A stretch of DNA of 40,279 nt from an uncultured Woeseiaceae bacterium (lineage in GTDB: Bacteria > Pseudomonadota > Gammaproteobacteria > Steroidobacterales > Woeseiaceae). Below the pieces are notes generated by a model. It worked only from the letters and a program-made list of their open reading frames with translations, was not told the origin of the DNA and searched no databases. The stretch covers positions 1 through 40,279 of the forward strand of contig CALZMQ010000051.1 of NCBI GenBank assembly GCA_945788625.1. The letters are read 5' to 3'. Of the stretch, positions 24,924 through 33,835 are shown piece by piece. Made by a program: the position numbers and the translations under genes. The stretch's first letter is position 1. Each line of letters opens with the position of its first letter.

Positions 24924-27184
24924 GTCGATATAGCCCGCGCGGGAGATGCCTTCCCGGTAGAGAGGTGCGAGGCGTTTTGCTGGGTTTCGCCTATGACGGT
25001 AACCACCTGCGACTTGGTCGGTATCAGCAGCCGGTCTCCGTCCTGAAGCTCGACGTCGGCAGTCGAAGGATCCCGCGTCAATCGGCCCAGGTCGATGACC
25101 AGCCGGCCGACGGCAGTGCTGGATTTGAGCTGACCGAGCACGTCTTCTTCCGCGCTCCGGTCCTCCACGCCGGGCGAATTCTGATCCTGCAGCGACAGCG
25201 AGCTCAGGTCGGCTTCGAGACGCTCTACCAACAAATCGAGCTGCTCCTGCTCTCTTTCACGAAGGGACTCGCGCAGGAATATTGCGCCTTCCGGAAAAGC
25301 CTCGTCGGTCAGGCCGCCGGCACGTTCGATCAGCTGAGTGAGGGACTCGCCTCGGCGTATGCGGTACGCACCCGGAAACCGGACCTCACCTTCAAGCGCA
25401 ACGGACCATTCCGAGTTCCAGTCCGGCAGGGTATTTATGAGCAGATAGTCGTGCTCCGACAGAGCGAGGTCCGCCGACTCGTTACCCCGCATTACAGCGT
25501 CGAGATCGATTTCGATGACTTCAGTCGCGCGATACTCATCATTGCTGACAGCGTAGCGCGTTAGTTCAGCCTTGAGCGTGTACGCCTGTTCGGCCAGGTT
25601 GCCGCCGGCGCGAACCAGGTCGCTCACGCGCATACCCGCCTCGAGTGGATACTCTCCGGGTGCCCGGACGCGTCCGGCCACGGAAACCACGCGCGTTGGC
25701 TGCTGTTGGCTGGCCTGGTAACGCAGCTCGGAGATGATCTTCTGCACGGTCTTGCCGCGCTGCGTGTCGAAATCGAAAACGTGCAACTGATCCCGAGGTC
25801 TCAACGAAACGTCCGCAGCGGACCCCGGCGAGGCCAGCGCCGCGGTTAGATCCGCCGACAACACTTCAATGTCCAGCGATCCCTTTTTCTCGCGTCGAAT
25901 GAGTATGTAGCTCGGATCCGAGCCCGGCTGCAACGCGTCGAGGGACGTCAGCAAGCTGGTCAGGCGCATGCCGGGCTGCCATTGAAACGCACCTGCGCGA
26001 TAGACCTGGCCCGACAGCTGCACGATGTCCTCTCTTTTTTCCAGTACGGAATAAACGCGGATTACGTCGTCGCTGTTGACCTTTGTGGCCCGACCGGCAG
26101 TGGTGCCCAGGTCGACGTCGATAACCGTGCGTTGCCGACGCTCGTTGATCCGTTCGATTTGAGATGCCTTCGGATACGCTGCGGGCAGCAAACCACCTGC
26201 GAGCTCGAGCACGTCATTGGCCGTCTTCTCGTTCTTGAGTTCATAGATTGCCGGCCGCCTGACTTCACCATCGACGCCAACAGTTGCTCCGACAGGCGGA
26301 ATGAATATGACGTCACCCGGTTGCAGGCGGCTGTCGCCACTGGTGTCACCGTTCAACAGCAGGTCGTACAAATCGAGCGATGTGACAAGTCGGCCGTTTC
26401 GCTTGAGTTGAATATTTCGTAGCGAACCGATGGTATTTACGCCGCCACTGACGAACAGCGCATTCGTCATTGTCGTCAGCGCACTGACGGTATAGGAGCC
26501 CGGCCGGTACGCATCGCCCAACACGAAAACGCGAATGGAGCGCAGGCGCCCCATCGAAATACTGGACCTGACGCCGATCATCTGTTCGCTGATGCGTTGT
26601 TGCAAGGTCGCCTGAAGTTCGCTGAACCGCAGGCCGGACACGGTAACCGGCCCGAGTTCGGGAATACTGAGCACACCTTCGCGCGAAACAACCAGCGAAT
26701 GAGAGGCGTTCTCGGCACCGAAAAGCTGCAACTCGATCGTGTCCCCGGGGCCGATAACGTAATCAACCGGCACCGGAATGTCGGTCGCGGGCGCGAAGGT
26801 CGTCGGCTCGCCGGCGAACAGTTCATAGCCGAAAGGTCGGAGCTCGGGACGCGACCGCTCGCCGGCGGCGGATTCGGTGAGTCCGTCGATTCCCTGACCT
26901 TCCCGCACCTCGGTACTGGTCAGCGGCGGTGGCGCAACGCGGCGCGGCGTCACCACGTAGGGCTCGGTCAACTCCTCTTGCCGGCCAGACTGCTGCTCGC
27001 CCAGTGCTTCCAGCAACGCTTCGCGTTGTTGAGGCGAGAGTGCCTCGAGCTGGCGCAGCTGTTCCGGCGTCGGCGTCTGGGCCAGCGCCGAATTGAATCC
27101 TGAAACGGCAATGGCGCCCATCACACAGACCGTGTACAGGGAAAAAACCAAAGAACGCAATCTGCGCTTGATCATGCTCGTCAT
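24920..27184 (-). CDS. SLBB-domain polysaccharide export protein (large Wza-like), frameshifted near its C-terminus
   Basis: 754 codons from ATG 27184 (ATG 27175 is also possible). A Sec signal ends near SGFNSALAQ and is not a lipobox. A poly-export domain (VDYVIGPGDTIELQLFG, VLSIPELGPVTVSGL) is followed by several SLBB beta-grasp repeats (for example VFVLGDAYRPGSYTV, VVSVAGRVRAPGEYPLEAG, VALEGEVRFPGAYRI). It would form the periplasmic/outer-membrane export channel. At 24959-24964 the minus strand has CTCTCT where the family reading needs two bases fewer, so the frame ends in a spurious STGKASPARAIST tail and the last 83 or more residues are detached. With the two bases removed, the protein would be 836 residues. 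Confidence 0.88.
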   Translation of the reverse strand: MTSMIKRRLRSLVFSLYTVCVMGAIAVSGFNSALAQTPTPEQLRQLEALSPQQREALLEALGEQQSGRQEELTEPYVVTPRRVAPPPLTSTEVREGQGIDGLTESAAGERSRPELRPFGYELFAGEPTTFAPATDIPVPVDYVIGPGDTIELQLFGAENASHSLVVSREGVLSIPELGPVTVSGLRFSELQATLQQRISEQMIGVRSSISMGRLRSIRVFVLGDAYRPGSYTVSALTTMTNALFVSGGVNTIGSLRNIQLKRNGRLVTSLDLYDLLLNGDTSGDSRLQPGDVIFIPPVGATVGVDGEVRRPAIYELKNEKTANDVLELAGGLLPAAYPKASQIERINERRQRTVIDVDLGTTAGRATKVNSDDVIRVYSVLEKREDIVQLSGQVYRAGAFQWQPGMRLTSLLTSLDALQPGSDPSYILIRREKKGSLDIEVLSADLTAALASPGSAADVSLRPRDQLHVFDFDTQRGKTVQKIISELRYQASQQQPTRVVSVAGRVRAPGEYPLEAGMRVSDLVRAGGNLAEQAYTLKAELTRYAVSNDEYRATEVIEIDLDAVMRGNESADLALSEHDYLLINTLPDWNSEWSVALEGEVRFPGAYRIRRGESLTQLIERAGGLTDEAFPEGAIFLRESLREREQEQLDLLVERLEADLSSLSLQDQNSPGVEDRSAEEDVLGQLKSSTAVGRLVIDLGRLTRDPSTADVELQDGDRLLIPTKSQVVTVIGETQQNASHLSTGKASPARAIST

Positions 27185-27283
27185 AAAATCACTGCATTGA
27201 TTGCCGGTCGGAGAGAATTTCGAGGGCAGATTGTACCAACATCGCCCATATCCGCTAGTTTGCGGTCTCAAAATGTGACCTGC

Positions 27284-28747
27284 TTAGTACGAACTGCGCC
27301 ACTGCAGGTACGCGCGGCCGTCGCTCGTGTCCCGTCCGGACGCGACATCTTCGATTCGCTCGAAGCCGGCGCCGACCTCAATGACGCCAAACGGAAACGC
27401 ACGACTGTGTGTGAGGTCGATGCTGGCGATATCCTGGCGCGTCGGTGTCAGGGTATTCGCCGGATCGGCGGCGCCACCACGATTCAACGCCCCGTATCTC
27501 AGCAGCCCGTGCCACTGCGTTTCGTTCGCATCAATCATGACCACGCCTGCCGAAATCAATCGCGCGTCATTGTCGGCCGCGTGGCCGATAGCCCGTGAGC
27601 GAAAACGGTAGCCGGTCTTGTAGAGGCCGTGATTGTAGGCACAGTCGAACAACTCGCTCGACTCGTGGAACTGGCAGCTGGTGCCTGCGAACTCGGCAAA
27701 CGTCCTGACCGACCACCGTTGTGCAAGATACCCCGACCACTCCGCGCCGAGCTGACCCATCCAGCGGCTGGGGAAACCGCCCGCCTCGTCCTCACCGATG
27801 AACTGGCCATAGGTCGCCACCGAGTGGCCGAGAAATCCGGGCGACCAGCGAAAGTCGACGCCCGCCAGCTGATTACCCGGTTCGTTCTCGATGCCTATGC
27901 TCGCATCGCCGCGGTTGTCCCTGCCGAGAAACAGGTTGGTGAACGTCTCGAAGTCGCAAGGCCTGCGATCGCCGCACCACTGTGCCGAACGCGAGATCCC
28001 GATCTCCAACGAATCGAGCGGCCGAAAATTGACACGCATGCCGAAGAACTGCGCATTGGGAATGTGGCGTTCACGTTCGAGCTGGCCAAACATGACGGCC
28101 AGATCCCATGGTCCCAGCCAGCTCAGCCACTTCGTCTCGAACGGGTCAGTGAAGATTCGATCGATCGTCAACGACGGAATGGGCCGCGCATTGTCGGATA
28201 GAATCAGGCTTCCGTCCCAGCCAGGCCCCCACCAGCGCTGTTGCGTGCTCGCCGCGACGGACCAGTTGCCCAGCACTACGCCGATCATGCTGCCGTCGAC
28301 GCGTAACTCCTCCGTATCCTGGTCGGAGTTCACGCCCTGGACATTGACTTCGAGACTGAACCAGTCGTCGATCCAGCCGCCGCCGGCAGATACCTCGATC
28401 TCGCCCCTGGGAGAGCGTTGAAAGGAACGAATCCGGGTTGGCTCGTCGGCAACTCCGAGCCTTGTATTGAACGTCAGCTCGCGCGTGCGTGTCTCCCAAT
28501 TCGCGCGATCGCGAAGCCGCGCCAGCGCCGCGGCGAGCGACGGCGAAAGCATCGTCGCGTCAGCCTTCCTGAGACTCTCGAGTACCGGTCCCCAGGCGAG
28601 TGGCCAGGTCGAGACAGGGCCATCGATGATGCCGTGATCCGCCAGCACCTGGATATCGTGGCGCAGGGCGAGGTCACCTGCCGGCATGTTCGGGCCGGCA
28701 AGGGCCTGGGTCGCTAACAGGCAGGTTGCGAGCAGCCAGGTCCTCAC
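27284..28747 (-). CDS. wzi: Wzi-like capsule assembly outer-membrane protein
   Basis: 487 residues from GTG. It has a short Sec signal peptide (LLATCLLATQALA). The mature part is beta-strand rich with alternating aromatic residues. Wzi-family features include QQRWWGPGWDGSLILSDNARPIPSLTIDR, FETKWLSWLGPWDLAVMFGQLE and FFGMRVNFRPLDSLEIGISRS, and the final strand ends in an aromatic (YLQWRSSY). Wzi is an 18-stranded barrel lectin that holds capsule on the cell surface. It directly abuts the pgi stop and lies just upstream of the SLBB export gene, which points to capsule-like attachment of the product. Confidence 0.9.
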   Translation of the reverse strand: MRTWLLATCLLATQALAGPNMPAGDLALRHDIQVLADHGIIDGPVSTWPLAWGPVLESLRKADATMLSPSLAAALARLRDRANWETRTRELTFNTRLGVADEPTRIRSFQRSPRGEIEVSAGGGWIDDWFSLEVNVQGVNSDQDTEELRVDGSMIGVVLGNWSVAASTQQRWWGPGWDGSLILSDNARPIPSLTIDRIFTDPFETKWLSWLGPWDLAVMFGQLERERHIPNAQFFGMRVNFRPLDSLEIGISRSAQWCGDRRPCDFETFTNLFLGRDNRGDASIGIENEPGNQLAGVDFRWSPGFLGHSVATYGQFIGEDEAGGFPSRWMGQLGAEWSGYLAQRWSVRTFAEFAGTSCQFHESSELFDCAYNHGLYKTGYRFRSRAIGHAADNDARLISAGVVMIDANETQWHGLLRYGALNRGGAADPANTLTPTRQDIASIDLTHSRAFPFGVIEVGAGFERIEDVASGRDTSDGRAYLQWRSSY

Positions 28748-30337
28748 CTATCGCAATCTCTTGATTCGGCGTCGAAGGGCGAGTGTCGATGCGTTGGCGC
28801 TGTCCGGATCGGCTGCGAGTTTCTTGCCGAGTTCCACGCCCCATTGATCGAACGAATCGATGCCCCAGATAACGCCCTCAACAAACACCTTGTGCTCGTA
28901 CAATGCGATCAGCTGCCCGAGGACCTCCGGCGTCAACTCGGCGAACACAATCGTGTTACTGGGATTGTTACCCGCGTGAACCCGGTACGGCTCGAGTCCT
29001 TCGAAATCGAATCCGTCCATCAGCGCCTCGGATTGCGCAAGGCAGTTGGCGATGGCGAGGTCCTGCTGCGCCTGCGTGGCACCGGATGATCGCACAGTCA
29101 GGATGAAATCGACCGGCACGAGTCGCGTACCCTGGTGCAGCAGTTGATAGAACGAGTGCTGGGCATTGCTGCCTGCCTCACCCCAGATGACCATGCCCGT
29201 GTCACATCGCACGGGATTGCCGTCCATGCGTACGCTCTTGCCACTGGATTCCATCTGCAGCTGTTGCAGGTAGGCCGGGAAGCGATCCAGTCGATTGTCG
29301 TAGGGCAATATTGCCTGGCTTTGCGCGCCGTGGAAGTTGTTGTACCAGACCCCGAGCAGCGCCAGCAGCACCGGCATGTTTTCCTCGAACGGTGCCTGCC
29401 GGAAATGCAGATCCATGCGGCGCCCGCCGGAGAGCAGCCGCTTGAAAACGTCCATGCCCACGACCAGCGCAAGCGACAGCCCCACCGCCGACCACAACGA
29501 GTAGCGGCCGCCAACCCAATCCCAGAAACCGAAGCGGTAATCCGAGCGAATACCGAATTCGTCCATTGCCTCGTGATTGGTCGATGCCGCGACAAAATGA
29601 TATTGCACACCCACTTCGTCCAGCGCATCCACGACCCAGTTGCGCGCCGCACGCGCATTCGTCATCGTTTCGAGCGTAGTGAACGTCTTCGAGCAAATGA
29701 CAAACAGTGTCGTTTCGGGATCGAGCTCGTGCTGCAGATCCGCGAGTTGGGTGCCATCGACATTAGACACACTGTGAAAGCGAATGCCCTCGTGCCAGTA
29801 CGTCCTGAGCGCGCGACTCGCCATGACGGGACCGAGGTCGGAGCCGCCGATACCGATGTTGACGATGTCCGTCAGGCGCTTGCCTGTGCTGCCTTTGATA
29901 CCGCCGGAGTGTACGTCATCGACAAACGACTCCATACGGGTGAGCACTTCCCATACTTCTGGCACGCCGGCGGTTTCGAGTGCAACCGTGTCGGAGATCT
30001 TTGCCCGCAGCGCACCGTGCAGAACCGATCGACCTTCCGTTTCGTTGATGCGCTCACCGGCGAACATCGCCTGGATGGCCGCCGCTACGTGGGCCTGCCT
30101 CGCGAGTTGCGCGAGCAACTTGCGTGTCTTGGCGTTGATGTGGTTCTTCGAATAATCGAGGAATAGATCGTTGGCTTCCACGCCGAAGCGCTCGACACGA
30201 TTCTTGTCGCGCGAAAACAGGTCACGAAGCGTACGACCGCGTATGTCTTGCCGATAATGCGCCGCCAAACTCTTCCAGGCGGCAAGGTCGAGGGGATAAC
30301 GGGACGAGATTTTTCTTTCGGTGTAAGCGTTTGCCAC
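28748..30337 (-). CDS. pgi: Glucose-6-phosphate isomerase
   Basis: 529 residues from a GTG, near the usual 545. Motifs are NIGIGGSDLGPVMASRAL, CSKTFTTLETMTNA, the family signature DWVGGRYSLWSAVGLS, GEAGSNAQHSFYQLLHQGT (catalytic Glu and His region) and SFDQWGVELGKKLA (C-terminal catalytic Lys). It interconverts glucose-6-P and fructose-6-P in the cytoplasm. Being inside the cluster, it can balance the supply of glucose-1-P (dTDP sugars) and UDP-GlcNAc (from fructose-6-P). It is probably also the cell's housekeeping copy, but that cannot be judged from this window. Confidence 0.95.
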   Translation of the reverse strand: MANAYTERKISSRYPLDLAAWKSLAAHYRQDIRGRTLRDLFSRDKNRVERFGVEANDLFLDYSKNHINAKTRKLLAQLARQAHVAAAIQAMFAGERINETEGRSVLHGALRAKISDTVALETAGVPEVWEVLTRMESFVDDVHSGGIKGSTGKRLTDIVNIGIGGSDLGPVMASRALRTYWHEGIRFHSVSNVDGTQLADLQHELDPETTLFVICSKTFTTLETMTNARAARNWVVDALDEVGVQYHFVAASTNHEAMDEFGIRSDYRFGFWDWVGGRYSLWSAVGLSLALVVGMDVFKRLLSGGRRMDLHFRQAPFEENMPVLLALLGVWYNNFHGAQSQAILPYDNRLDRFPAYLQQLQMESSGKSVRMDGNPVRCDTGMVIWGEAGSNAQHSFYQLLHQGTRLVPVDFILTVRSSGATQAQQDLAIANCLAQSEALMDGFDFEGLEPYRVHAGNNPSNTIVFAELTPEVLGQLIALYEHKVFVEGVIWGIDSFDQWGVELGKKLAADPDSANASTLALRRRIKRLR

Positions 30338-30353
30338 GAATTGTCCAGTTTGC

Positions 30354-31379
30354 TCAGGCGCTTTGCATCAGCTCGTCTTCGTAGAACTCGAGATACCATT
30401 CGATGAACTTCTTAACGCCGACTTCTATCGGTGTTGACGGCTGGTAGCCGACATCGGCCGCCAGGTCCTCGGTATCCGCCCAGGTGTCGGGCACGTCACC
30501 GGGCTGCAGCGGAAGCAGGTTTTTCTCAGCTGTTTTACCGAGGCACTTCTCGATCGCAGCAATGTAGTCCATGAGTTCGACGGGCTGCTGATTGCCAATA
30601 TTGTAAATGCGATACGGGGCACGGCTCGTGCCGGGGTCTGGATTCGCCGGGTCCCACTGCTCATTGGGTGTCGCGACAGTGTCCATCGTGCGAATAACGC
30701 CTTCGACGATGTCGTCGATGTACGTGAAATCACGCTTGTGGTTGCCGTAATTGAACACGTCAATGGGTTTGCCTTCGATGATGTTCCGGGTAAACATGAA
30801 TAAGGCCATGTCCGGTCGGCCGAAGGGCCCGTAGACAGTAAAGAAACGCAGGCCGGTCGTGGGCAGGCCGTACAGGCTCGAATATGTGTGCGCCATCAGT
30901 TCGTTGGCTTTTTTCGTCGCACCGTACAGCGCGAGCGGATGGTCGACGTTCTGTGTTGTCGAGAACGGCATCGTCGTATTTGCGCCGTAAACCGAACTGG
31001 ACGACGCGTACACGAGGTGTTCGACATCGTGGTGACGGCAGCCCTCGAGAACGTGCAACGTGCCGACGATGTTGCTACAGATGTAAGAGTGCGGATTCTC
31101 GATCGAGTAGCGAACGCCGGCCTGCGCCGCCAGGTGCACTACCCTGTCGAATTTCTCCTTCGCGAACAGGGAATCCATTGCACTGCGATCTGCGAGGTCG
31201 ATACGACGCATAGAGAAATTGTCGTAATTGTCGAGAATCGCAGCACGCGCTTCTTTCAGGCTGACCTCGTAGTAGTCGTTGAAGTTGTCCAGACCGACGA
31301 CAGTTTCACCCCGCTCGAGGAGCTGTTTGGCTGTCGTGAAGCCTATGAAGCCGGCGGCGCCTGTAACGAGAATTTTCAA
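30354..31379 (-). CDS. UDP-glucuronate 4-epimerase-like NAD-dependent epimerase (CapI/LspL type)
   Basis: 341 residues from a TTG: MKILVTGAAGFIGFTTAKQLLERG. The Rossmann TGAAGFIG loop is at 6-13, SSSSVYGAN is at 126-134, and Tyr152 and Lys156 lie in LYGATKKANE. RFFTVYGPFGRPDMALFMF and INDVFNYG-type substrate loops match CapI-type enzymes, which invert C4 of UDP-glucuronic acid. Next to a TviB-type dehydrogenase, it might act on UDP-GlcNAcA instead, giving UDP-GalNAcA (inference). It follows tviB after a 60-nt gap. Confidence 0.87.
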   Translation of the reverse strand: MKILVTGAAGFIGFTTAKQLLERGETVVGLDNFNDYYEVSLKEARAAILDNYDNFSMRRIDLADRSAMDSLFAKEKFDRVVHLAAQAGVRYSIENPHSYICSNIVGTLHVLEGCRHHDVEHLVYASSSSVYGANTTMPFSTTQNVDHPLALYGATKKANELMAHTYSSLYGLPTTGLRFFTVYGPFGRPDMALFMFTRNIIEGKPIDVFNYGNHKRDFTYIDDIVEGVIRTMDTVATPNEQWDPANPDPGTSRAPYRIYNIGNQQPVELMDYIAAIEKCLGKTAEKNLLPLQPGDVPDTWADTEDLAADVGYQPSTPIEVGVKKFIEWYLEFYEDELMQSA

Positions 31380-31427
31380 GTCGCTGTATACCTCTTATTT
31401 GTTACGCGCTGGCTACGTGCCCTGGGG

Positions 31428-31443
31428 GTAGGCGCACTCCTAC
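31428..31443 (-). repeat. REP-like hairpin overlapping the tviB stop
   Basis: The minus strand reads GTAGGAGTGCGCCTAC, a 5-bp stem with a 6-nt loop. The TAG in its left arm is the tviB stop codon. It shares the GTAGGA head with the elements at 36127-36193 and 39035-39153. Confidence 0.5.
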
Positions 31444-32720
31444 AGACGGTCGTCCACCTGGTCCGGCGACAACACGTATTTCACGTCATAGACGACCGAC
31501 TTCTTCTTGCCGTAACTGCGAATGCCTTCCGCGCCAAGGGCGTGAAATTCGTCGTGCGCAACGGCAATGATGATTACATCATACGCCCCTTTTTCCGGGG
31601 CAGCGACGAGGTCGAGGCCGTATTCAGACCTGGCCTCATCAGCATCGATCCACGGATCGTAGACGTCCACCGAAGCGCCGTATGAGACAAGCTCGCTGAC
31701 GATGTCCACGACCTTGGTGTTCCTGACGTCCGGGCAGTTTTCCTTGAAGGCAAGCCCGAGTATCAACACCTTCGATTCCAGAGGCTGCATGGCCTTCGAC
31801 AGCATCTTCTTGACGACTTGCGACACAATATAGAGCGACATGTTGTCGTTGATGCGTCGGCCCGCAAGTATCATCTGCGGGTGATAACCCAGTTGCTGTG
31901 CCTTGTAGGTCAGATAGTAGGGGTCTACCCCGATGCAGTGTCCGCCAACCAGTCCCGGCCGGAACGGCAGGAAATTCCATTTCGTTCCCGCCGCCTCGAG
32001 CACTTCTTCCGTGTCGATGCCGACACGTTCGAAAATCATTGCCAGTTCATTGACCAACGCGATATTGACATCGCGCTGCGTGTTCTCGATGACCTTTGCA
32101 GCCTCGGCGACCTTGATGCTCGAGGCCTTGTAAGTGCCTGCCGTGATAATTGACTTGTATACATCGTCAATGAACGCGGCGACCTCGGGTGTCGAGCCCG
32201 ACGTCACCTTCAAAATAGATGGCAGGCGATGTTCCTTGTCGCCGGGGTTGATGCGCTCCGGGCTGTAGCCAACGAAAAAGTCCTCGTTCATCCTGAGACC
32301 GGAACCCTGCTCCAGTATCGGCACACAGAATTCCTCGGTTGCACCGGGATACACGGTCGATTCGTAGACGACGATATCTCCCTTCTCGAGCACGCCGCCG
32401 AGTGTAGTGCTCGCATTCTTCAACGGCGTCAGCAACGGGCGGTTGCTGTCGCCAATGGGCGTCGGCACCGTGACGATGTAGAAATTACAGCTGGCCAGGT
32501 CTTCGGCACTCGATGTATAGGCCAGGTGCTCGGCCTCGGCGAGTTCCTCGCTCGAGCATTCGAGCGTCGAATCCGAGCCGCCCTCGAGTTCCGACACGCG
32601 CTCGGCTTTTACGTCAAGACCGACCGTCGGGTATTTCTTGCCGAACTCAACGGCCAGCGGCAGGCCCACGTAGCCCAGGCCGACGACGCCAATGCGGAGG
32701 TTCTTGATATCGAATGACAT
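31440..32720 (-). CDS. tviB: UDP-N-acetylhexosamine 6-dehydrogenase (TviB/WbpO family)
   Basis: 426 residues. The NAD loop is GVVGLGYVGLPLAVEFG (10-26). Central motifs are VPTPIGD, YESTVYPGATEEFCVPILE and GYSPERINPGD. The catalytic Cys262 lies in GGHCIGVDPYYL, and LILGLAFKENCPDVRNTK marks the C-terminal UDP-binding domain. The sequence resembles TviB of the Vi-antigen pathway along its whole length, ending at the same natural C-terminus (DDRL). It oxidises C6 of a UDP-HexNAc (UDP-GlcNAc in TviB, UDP-GalNAc in WbpO) to the carboxylate with two NAD+. This gives the polymer its negative charge. Its stop codon lies inside a REP-like element. Confidence 0.92.
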   Translation of the reverse strand: MSFDIKNLRIGVVGLGYVGLPLAVEFGKKYPTVGLDVKAERVSELEGGSDSTLECSSEELAEAEHLAYTSSAEDLASCNFYIVTVPTPIGDSNRPLLTPLKNASTTLGGVLEKGDIVVYESTVYPGATEEFCVPILEQGSGLRMNEDFFVGYSPERINPGDKEHRLPSILKVTSGSTPEVAAFIDDVYKSIITAGTYKASSIKVAEAAKVIENTQRDVNIALVNELAMIFERVGIDTEEVLEAAGTKWNFLPFRPGLVGGHCIGVDPYYLTYKAQQLGYHPQMILAGRRINDNMSLYIVSQVVKKMLSKAMQPLESKVLILGLAFKENCPDVRNTKVVDIVSELVSYGASVDVYDPWIDADEARSEYGLDLVAAPEKGAYDVIIIAVAHDEFHALGAEGIRSYGKKKSVVYDVKYVLSPDQVDDRL

Positions 32721-32798
32721 TTATTGGTGATTCAAGTGATTGGGACGCCTTAAATACCACATATCGATGGGGAATTCGCGGCCATATTTTGCACGTTC

Positions 32799-33824
32799 CT
32801 ACCTGAGCCGATAAATGATTTCATAGGCGTCCGCCATTTTCGCCACACTGAAGTCGGCCGCGCGCTCGATGTTACGCCGACGAATCTGCGTGAGTTCATC
32901 GGGTGACCCAAGTATGCCTGCCACGGCAGACACGAGTTCCCCGGCATTGCCGGGAGCGATCAGGCAGCCGTTCTCGCCGTCCCTGACGACATCCGGAATG
33001 CCGCCGACGTTCGACGCCACGACCGGCAAGCCAAACTGCATCGCGTCCAATATCGCTGAGCCCAGAGCCTCGTGCCGGGACGGATAGACAAACAGATCGA
33101 AAGCCGCAAGGTAATCGCCGACGTTATCAACCCAACCCTCCAGCTCAATGTTTTTGAGGTCACCGATCTGCTCGCGATAGCGCTGTTCGTCCTTGCCGCT
33201 GCCACAGATCAGAAACTGCCAGTCCGGGTGTCGCTCCGCGGCGATGTGCGCAGCTTCAATGATCGTCGACTGGCCTTTGTGCGAATCATCGAGTGCGCCG
33301 ACATTGCCGATCAGCATTTTGCCGGGGTAGCGTGAGCGAATTCTGGCGGCCTCATCCGCGTCACTCTCGAATGCGGCCCAGGCGTCGACGACTATCTCGG
33401 CGTTGATATCCGGATACCGCTCGTGCACTCGCTCGGCAACCGCCGACGAGACCGCCGCGACGTTCGCGGCCTTTCGGTAAGCCAGTGCACGAATCCATGA
33501 CGGTTTCTGCGGCGCGACGACCCGCCTCGTGAGAATGAACGGAATACCGAGAAGCAGCTTGGCGAAAAGGCCGCTGTAGACCGTTCTCGCGTCATGCGCA
33601 TGCGCAATTCGACTGCCTCGGATTGCCAGCCCGACCGCGAGCGGATTCGATGACGCGGCGACAAGTTCGAGCCCCTCGATATCCGCACAGCGATCCAACA
33701 GCTCATGGCCTTTACGCACGATCAGGCGCTGCCGCCAGCCGCGCTCCGCCAATTCGCGGATCAGGAGCTCGGTCTGGCGTTCACCACCACGGTAACCAGA
33801 TGCGAGGTTCAGATGACAAATCAG
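32799..33824 (-). CDS. Glycosyltransferase family 4 with non-standard start
   Basis: GT4 protein whose C-terminal domain has KMLIGNVGALDDSHKGQSTII, FLICGSGKDE, DLFVYPSRHEALGSAILDAMQFGLPVVASNVGGIPDVV. The first standard start in frame is TTG 33752, with no ribosome binding site. It would drop the conserved acceptor loop CHLNLASGYRGGERQTELL, which is clearly encoded upstream in the same frame. The reading frame is open back into nhaB but contains no ATG, GTG or TTG. CTG at 33824 is my best guess (about 341 residues), 12 nt after the nhaB stop. The stop TAG lies in a GTAGGAACG motif. It is probably the first glycosyltransferase of the cluster. Confidence 0.82.
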   Translation of the reverse strand: MICHLNLASGYRGGERQTELLIRELAERGWRQRLIVRKGHELLDRCADIEGLELVAASSNPLAVGLAIRGSRIAHAHDARTVYSGLFAKLLLGIPFILTRRVVAPQKPSWIRALAYRKAANVAAVSSAVAERVHERYPDINAEIVVDAWAAFESDADEAARIRSRYPGKMLIGNVGALDDSHKGQSTIIEAAHIAAERHPDWQFLICGSGKDEQRYREQIGDLKNIELEGWVDNVGDYLAAFDLFVYPSRHEALGSAILDAMQFGLPVVASNVGGIPDVVRDGENGCLIAPGNAGELVSAVAGILGSPDELTQIRRRNIERAADFSVAKMADAYEIIYRLR

Positions 33825-33835
33825 TGCGTTGATGT

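Noticed and set aside
24955..24967. Programmed -1 frameshift in the export gene
   Set aside because: A -1 slip would restore the frame, but there is no X XXY YYZ slippery heptamer. A plain 2-nt insertion or base-call error is simpler.
29135..30166. 343-codon plus-strand frame
   Set aside because: Lies wholly antisense to pgi, which is full length with all signature motifs.
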